From Deltaproteobacteria bacterium RIFCSPHIGHO2_01_FULL_43_49 (GTDB lineage: Bacteria; UBA10199; SPLOWO2-01-44-7): a DNA stretch of 64,000 bases. Positions 59,360 through 64,000 of this stretch are shown one piece after another; position 1 is the first letter of the stretch, and each line of letters begins with the position of its first letter. The stretch is from assembly GCA_001798075.1 (NCBI GenBank), contig MGRG01000007.1, positions 1 through 64,000 of the forward strand. Reading direction: 5' to 3'. Under the pieces are notes generated by a model. It had not been told where the DNA came from. It worked only from the letters and a program-made list of their open reading frames with translations, and ran no database searches. Position numbers and translations under genes: made by a program.

Positions 59360-59592
59360 TTTAAGGAGCCGGTGAAAAAGTCGCGCGACTTTCACACCAG
59401 CCCTTTTAAGGACCCTCTAAAAAATTTGCGTGAGCGAACTGTTTGAGAAAAGCGTCTCGGAGCCCATTTTCACAGACGGGAAATAAAGATAAAATGGGCG
59501 AGAGTCGAGCGGCTGTTTTGGGTTGTCCAAAAACGGACCGCGTCTTTTCGAAAATAGCGAGCGGAAGCGAATTTTTCAGAGGCTCCTTAAGA
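59360..59592. repeat. Nested palindromic element after the glutamine amidotransferase gene
   Basis: The outer TTAAGGAGCC/GGCTCCTTAA encloses GTGAAA..GTCGCGCGAC..TTTCAC, CCTCTAAAAAATT..AATTTTTCAGAGG and GCCCATTTT..AAAATGGGC. It abuts the stop codon of the gene that ends at 59587. It resembles the LR family in plan, not in sequence. Confidence 0.6.
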
Positions 59593-60435
59593 CTGTTGCA
59601 TAAATGCTGTTAAGATATGATCGATGTGCCCGCTATCTTGCGGTTGACTCTTTAACGCCGCTTCAAAAAGTTCCCTTTCTCTTCCTTTTGTTTCCTCAAC
59701 GACCCTTCTTAGGAAACGGTAGGCAAGATATTTTGTTACCTCCGGATGGGCCTGAATTCCCCAAATGTTTTTTCCTGGAATGCGAAAGGCGTGAATAGCT
59801 GTTCGCTTGCTGCAGGCCAGTGTCTCCGCGGAGGCGGGGAGAGAATAAATTTCATCGTCGTGAGCCACAAAGGCCGAAAAGAAAAAGCCAGCTGCCCCCA
59901 AGAGAGGATCATCCATTTTTACATGGATCGACTCCCACCCCACTCTTAGCTCCCGCATACGCATCACCGCCCCGGGACCTGCCAAAACACGGGCCAGGAG
60001 TTGCGCCCCAAAACAACCTCCCAAAATCGGCAATCCCTTTCCAATGGCTTCTTGAACCAAATTCTCCACATCAAAAAACCAGAGGGGTATGGACTGTTCA
60101 TCGGCTACCGAAGAGGTGGAACCGGCCAATAAAAGATGGGTTGCCCCAACCAGCCGCAATCTATCCAAAGAGCCCCTCACGCTGACACTCTCAAAAGGAA
60201 TTCTTAAACGCCTCAGATGAATAGCCCAATCTTCCGTCGGTGAGTAAACATCGGGTGGTTTTAATCCTTCTAAATCGAGAATCAGCAGTTTTTTTCCTGC
60301 AAATTCAAGAGAGGTCGTTTCCTCTTCAGACCCTTCCAAAACCACGTGATTGTTTAACCCATCTTGAGCGACGGCATTTACCCCTCTTTCTGCGGCCGTC
60401 AAGGAAGGAAACATGGTTGTCGATAAAACGCTCAT
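59587..60435 (-). CDS. Class I glutamine amidotransferase-like protein, candidate effector
   Basis: A 282-aa protein. Residues 1-45 form an extension (SLTAAERGVNAVAQDGLNN) similar in style to the other candidates. Residues 46-250 are a class I glutamine amidotransferase domain with the nucleophile in LPILGGCFGAQLLA (Cys141) and the His-Pro-Glu of IQAHPEVT. Relatives hydrolyse gamma-glutamyl bonds or transfer ammonia from glutamine. No partner synthase is adjacent. The start has a good ribosome site (CAGGAGA). No clear FliA-type promoter lies in the immediate upstream region, so membership in the regulon is not supported. Confidence 0.7.
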   Translation of the reverse strand: MSVLSTTMFPSLTAAERGVNAVAQDGLNNHVVLEGSEEETTSLEFAGKKLLILDLEGLKPPDVYSPTEDWAIHLRRLRIPFESVSVRGSLDRLRLVGATHLLLAGSTSSVADEQSIPLWFFDVENLVQEAIGKGLPILGGCFGAQLLARVLAGPGAVMRMRELRVGWESIHVKMDDPLLGAAGFFFSAFVAHDDEIYSLPASAETLACSKRTAIHAFRIPGKNIWGIQAHPEVTKYLAYRFLRRVVEETKGRERELFEAALKSQPQDSGHIDHILTAFMQQS

Positions 60436-60547
60436 TTAAAAAATCTCCTGGAAATCAACTGGCCTCCAAGCCTTGAATTTGTGGGGTCTGCCAAAGTTAG
60501 ATTCAAAAATCAAGAGGAAGTTTCCAGGACTCCCGTTGGTACCGAAA

Positions 60548-61870
60548 TTATCTCAGGAGATCCAATGACTGCCGTATGGCATAAAACGGAGTTTGGTAAA
60601 TGCTTTTGCCTTTCTCGGAATAAACAGCTCCACCTCCGGCACTGACCAAAAGGCCGAACTTTCCGCCCGAAAAGTTAAGATATTCAAGAAGACTGGAAAA
60701 ATGGCGGCGATTCATTTTACCCGTCGCCTTCACTTCAATGGGGATCACCATTTTATTTTTTGTGAATAAAAAATCAATTTCACTGCTGTTGACGGCCTTT
60801 CGCCAGACAACCGTCTTTTGCGTTTCCCACGGCTTGATTTCATTGAGGACCGCATTTTCAAAAATGCCGCCCAAATAGGTTGAACCAAGGCGCGTTTCTT
60901 CCCCGACGACTTCTGAAATTCGCAAAGAGACGGGACTAAAGACGTGGCGTATTCCATGATCAAAAAGGTATCGCTTGGGCGGGATGCGTGAAACGCCGGG
61001 GGCAGTCGGTGTTTCGATTTCAATTTTAAAAACCAGCATCCAATTTTCCAGCAAATTGATCATGTCCGGAAGCAAACGATAACCCGGCTGATTCGCTTCT
61101 ATGATGGTTGAAAGTTTGCTGGGAGATCCCAACGTTTGGGCAATCCTTTTGAAGGTCAATTCAAAAAGAGCACTTTTTTCTTCGCCTTCCACACGTTTAA
61201 AATCTTCCGTGTATCCATAAGCCAGATCTTTCAGTTTTTCCTCCCAGTTTTTTTTATGGACGTGCCATTGTAGGACCTCCGGAAGCCCGCCAATGGTGAG
61301 ATAAACCTGGAAGCTTTGCAAAGCCTTTTGATGGAAGGGAGGCGACAAAGGTTTTTCAGGTTCCCACGCTTTTATTTTTTGTAAGAGAAGTTCTTCATTG
61401 AAGGCCAGTAAAAATTCCTCAAAAGTGAAGGGATAGATTTTGATGGAATGCGTTCTCCCAACGGGATAGCGAACATCTTTGCGAAACAATCTTGCCATGA
61501 GTGAACCGAGCAACACAACAGTCTGGTTTTCCCATGTTTCTTTAAAATAGCGAACATAGCCCCCCAGCAACCGGCTTTCTTGTGCTTCGTCGATGACCAA
61601 TATTCTTCCTTGTCCCGGAACAAAATTTTTCTCCGCGGCAAGGAGATCCGAAAATTCTTCAAACGCGTTTGTCGCATCTATCTTTCTTAAAAAAACCTTC
61701 TCTTTTTCAAGGTCCAGCCAGAGATGGGGGCGGCTTGAGCACAGGTGTTTCACCAAAGAGGTTTTTCCAACCTGTCTGGCCCCTTCCACCAAAATAGTGT
61801 CTCTATTTCTATCTTTATTGTTGAGGGTCTCTTCCAGCCTTTTTTCCGCCAAACGATGGGTATAAAACAT
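60548..61870 (-). CDS. AAA ATPase with DUF4143 domain
   Basis: A 440-aa protein with Walker A (EGARQVGKTSL, about 30-40), Walker B (ILVIDEAQES, about 88-97), and the DUF4143 nuclease-like C-terminus (WRKAVNSSEIDFLFTKNKMVIPIEVK, about 355-380). These proteins occur in mobile, accessory regions; their function is unknown and may involve defence. A TTGACA/TAGCAT promoter (18-nt spacer, 61877-61906) lies immediately before the start, giving a leaderless mRNA. Confidence 0.85.
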   Translation of the reverse strand: MFYTHRLAEKRLEETLNNKDRNRDTILVEGARQVGKTSLVKHLCSSRPHLWLDLEKEKVFLRKIDATNAFEEFSDLLAAEKNFVPGQGRILVIDEAQESRLLGGYVRYFKETWENQTVVLLGSLMARLFRKDVRYPVGRTHSIKIYPFTFEEFLLAFNEELLLQKIKAWEPEKPLSPPFHQKALQSFQVYLTIGGLPEVLQWHVHKKNWEEKLKDLAYGYTEDFKRVEGEEKSALFELTFKRIAQTLGSPSKLSTIIEANQPGYRLLPDMINLLENWMLVFKIEIETPTAPGVSRIPPKRYLFDHGIRHVFSPVSLRISEVVGEETRLGSTYLGGIFENAVLNEIKPWETQKTVVWRKAVNSSEIDFLFTKNKMVIPIEVKATGKMNRRHFSSLLEYLNFSGGKFGLLVSAGGGAVYSEKGKSIYQTPFYAIRQSLDLLR

Positions 61871-61876
61871 AGAAGT

Positions 61877-61906
61877 ATGCTACAATAAATAGCTAAACTA
61901 TGTCAA
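61877..61906 (-). promoter_or_regulatory. Sigma-70-like promoter of the DUF4143 ATPase gene
   Basis: TTGACA (61901-61906), 18 nt, TAGCAT (61877-61882). The start codon follows 6 nt later. Confidence 0.55.
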
Positions 61907-62059
61907 ATAAATTACAGATTATAGCTATATTTATGGTGGGTCATAAGAATTCCCTAATGATTTCAATCAGATTTTTCCTCCGTCTGAATTTTTTTCTGAA
62001 TTTTTTTTTATGTATTTTTTACGACAGTTTTTTTGCAGTTTTGAATTCTGTAAATTTTT

Positions 62060-63507
62060 TCAACCACAGCCTCTTAAAAGATACCCAATAATGAACGCCA
62101 GTAAAATCCATACATAAATCTTTTCATTCTGGCCTCTCTTGCTTTGGTTGTCTTTTTCAGGCTGGTTGTCTGACAAAAATCCAAAATCTCCATCAAAGGG
62201 CTCCGGATCAAAATATATCTTTTCGAAAATCTTTCTTATTTTATAATTCTTGGAGATAAGATTTTTGAGATTTACAAAGGTTCCCCACGTGTTGCCGGGA
62301 ACGATGGCATCTTTAAACTTTCTTTTGCCATCAAGTCCATTCCAGTTAAACAAGTCTGGCAAAGAAGATTGTAACGCCTCTTCATCTGGTTTTTCTTTTT
62401 TCCATGGCACAAGCTCTCTAGCCACTTCATAAATTCGCAACTCCCTTTCTTCTCGTTCCAACTGTTCCTTTCCCAGACACTTGCGCCGTTGATTTATATT
62501 ACGGGATAAATCTTCCCAATGGCTCGTTGAGTCTTTTTCCAGACTTTTATCATAATCTTTAGCTGCCTGAAGAAAAACAAGCTTTAGATCACTATTTAGG
62601 CATATCAAATCAATAAACTTTCCCCCAAGCCCTAAAAGTTTTTCGAATTCATCATTGTTGAGGTCTAAATTTTGAGATGCGGCTGCTTCCTTTTGATCCT
62701 TTGAAAATCGGTCATCAAATAAAATCTTTTTTCTATAATCGCTTAACCTCACATCGTTTCTGTATAATAGCCAACTCAACAAATGGCTTTTGGCAAAATG
62801 GTCCAACACATCCTCAGAAATTAGTTCTTTATTATCAAAGGTTGATTCGCTAAAAATAGCCACTGGCAGATTGCGAACCAAAATTATTCCCAAATCTTCC
62901 GGAAGTTTGGTGCAAAGTCCCCAAAGTGCCTCCAAATCTCTTTGTGTCGCATACCAAGAATAACCATCATATTGATTCCAAACCGTTAACTTCTTTGAGA
63001 AATTCTCATTGTGAATGTATTCCATTAAAAGATCCTGAAGATGTTCTTTCTCAACATTGACCTTATTAAATGCAAAAGTAATTAATTCACTAAATTTCTC
63101 ACCGTACGGAGGAGAATCCCCTCTTATAAGCGCCAGTTGTTTTGCTTTTGGGTATGCAAAAAACTGTTCAGGCTTTACTAAAATAGTGGACAGACTTAAT
63201 TCTCCGGCTTCATCTTGAGCATATTTAACAAGATCACTTTTATCGGACTCAATTTTTTTAGGATATCTTTTTCTTCAGCGTCATCTTCTAATAAAACAGT
63301 TTTTTTGACCGCAAGGTAACGGACAACTTCGCAATCTTTTTCAAGGATAAGTAATAATAATTCATTGTAAACATAATCATCTTTCCATTCTTGAAGAATC
63401 TTAATTTTTTCTTCTACAGATAAATATGGCCAAAGAGACAATAGCTTTTGCTTGCCGGAACGAGTCGCTAAATTACAGCCTAATATTATTGTTTCCTTTT
63501 TTGACAT
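62060..63507 (-). pseudogene. Frameshifted helical-repeat membrane protein
   Basis: Two reading frames form one gene. The first encodes 84 residues (SGKQKLLSLWPYLSVEEKIKIL, HEAT-like) up to an A7 tract at about 63249-63255. The other frame continues without a stop as ESDKSDLVKYAQDEAGELSL and runs through LIRGDSPPYGEKF into the large downstream part, which ends in a transmembrane helix (VWILLAFIIGYLL). One extra A (A8) would give a single protein of about 482 aa. Assembly or sequencing error, true decay, or programmed slippage on the A tract are all possible. No start codon with a ribosome site precedes the second part, apart from an internal ATG at 63025. Function unknown. Confidence 0.75.
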
Positions 63508-63510
63508 CTA

Positions 63511-63963
63511 TCAGTTTTGTTTTAATTCGGCATTGTCCAGTAAGTTCATTGCAAGACTACTCAATTGTAGATATTCGCCGGCATGATTGGGGTCATCAAT
63601 TTTTGCATTAGACGTATGGCTTTTTTCATTTCGGAACTTATCAATCGCCATTGTAAGAAATTTTACCCCTTCGTTGAAATCCTCATCAACGTTAGGAGCG
63701 GAGGCACCTTTAATGTGTAATTTGCCTTTCCCAAAAGCTTCAGATCCAGTTTCATAACCGGTTAACTGACGGAGCCGATCTCTCACTACTTTAAAACTTT
63801 TTTCAACTGCTTCGACGTAATGGCCCTTCTCAAATAGATCACGACATTTGGAATCAACGGCTGAATGTAAAGATAGCTCGTTGGAGTTTGGCTTTACTGC
63901 AACGGAGGACCCGGAAAGTTCTTCACGTTTTTCCTCCAACCACCTAATCAACCCCTCTAGCAT
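63511..63963 (-). CDS. TIGR02391-family (Ymh-like) protein
   Basis: A 150-aa protein with the family's helical core: VDSKCRDLFEKGHYVEAVEKSFKVVRDR, KLHIKGASAPNVDEDFNEGVKFLTMAIDKFRNEKSH, and an HxGEYLQLSSLAMNLLD-like end. Its N-terminus may lie further upstream, outside clear reach of the window edge. The family is frequent in accessory and phage-defence neighbourhoods, but its activity is unknown. It overlaps no other gene and stops just before the frameshifted gene starts. Confidence 0.75.
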   Translation of the reverse strand: MLEGLIRWLEEKREELSGSSVAVKPNSNELSLHSAVDSKCRDLFEKGHYVEAVEKSFKVVRDRLRQLTGYETGSEAFGKGKLHIKGASAPNVDEDFNEGVKFLTMAIDKFRNEKSHTSNAKIDDPNHAGEYLQLSSLAMNLLDNAELKQN

Positions 63964-64000
63964 TTTGATTGTTTGTGGTATGCCCTTAGCAAAATACGAT

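Noticed and set aside
60436-60520. CTAACTTTGG upstream of the glutamine amidotransferase as a FliA-type promoter
   Set aside because: No acceptable -10 occurs 11-13 nt downstream, and the -35 itself lacks the GCAAC core.
1-64000. Flagellar gene cluster instead of an injectisome
   Set aside because: The presence of SctI, a lipobox-bearing SctJ and SycD-like chaperones, and the absence of flagellin, hook, rod and motor genes, fit a non-flagellar system, despite FliG-, FliO- and FliA-like members.

Overview
The window comes from a diderm, Gram-negative-type bacterium of moderate GC content. It encodes TatC, SecA, UppP, several Sec-exported lipoproteins, sigma-54 and FliA-type transcription control, and a non-flagellar type III secretion system (T3SS). 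The gene families point to a Deltaproteobacteria-like lineage (Myxococcota, Bdellovibrionota or an uncultured relative). That placement is inference; no rRNA gene is present.

Layout. 0.1-2.2 kb: a cytoplasmic sensor kinase and tatC. 2.2-15.6 kb: very large exported proteins (VWA lipoprotein, 937-aa secreted protein, 1274-aa lipoprotein, 505-aa partner), a HicAB module and a protein built from four tandem helix-turn-helix repeats. 15.5-20.1 kb: candidate translocators with SycD-like TPR chaperones and a HEAT-repeat protein. 20.1-29.4 kb: one minus-strand T3SS operon, in transcription order FliA-like sigma factor, SctI, FliG-like, SctL, SctN, SctO, SctP, SctQ/FliM-like, FliN-like, FliO-like, SctR, SctS, SctT. 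29.9-34.8 kb: a divergent NtrC-type activator, then SctJ, a TPR chaperone and small secreted-type proteins. 35.4-40.9 kb: FHA and TPR proteins. 41-42.6 kb: two toxin-antitoxin modules among palindromic repeats. 42.6-49.4 kb: sctV, secA, an M23 peptidase and a PP2C phosphatase. 49.5-60.4 kb: candidate secreted effectors interleaved with uppP, tRNA-Val, an SPFH protein and an SDR. 60.5-64 kb: accessory genes including an AAA ATPase and a frameshifted gene. No secretin (SctC), SctU or unambiguous needle (SctF) was recognised.

How it appears to work. A sigma-54 promoter lies before the operon that starts with the FliA-like sigma factor, and a second one before the sigma-54 activator gene itself. 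FliA-type promoters (AAGCAACTTT, 11-13 nt, GCCGATAA) lie in front of candidate effectors, translocators, the large lipoprotein, the HEAT protein and the PP2C operon that leads to secA and sctV. This is the sigma-54 to sigma-28 hierarchy of flagella, apparently retained by an injectisome, and the operon order (fliG-H-I-J-K-M-N-O-P-Q-R) is also flagellar. The promoters mark likely late substrates, among them proteins with tandem HTH repeats, a transglutaminase-like Cys/His domain, a sigma region 4-like helix-turn-helix and a radical SAM domain.

Several families of palindromic DNA also occupy the window. One is inserted in frame between the n- and h-regions of four signal peptides, including that of SctJ. 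Another forms long branched stems supported by compensatory changes. Two toxin-antitoxin modules sit exactly at the 3' ends of T3SS-linked genes, each leaving a copy of the host gene's last nine codons that differs only at synonymous positions.
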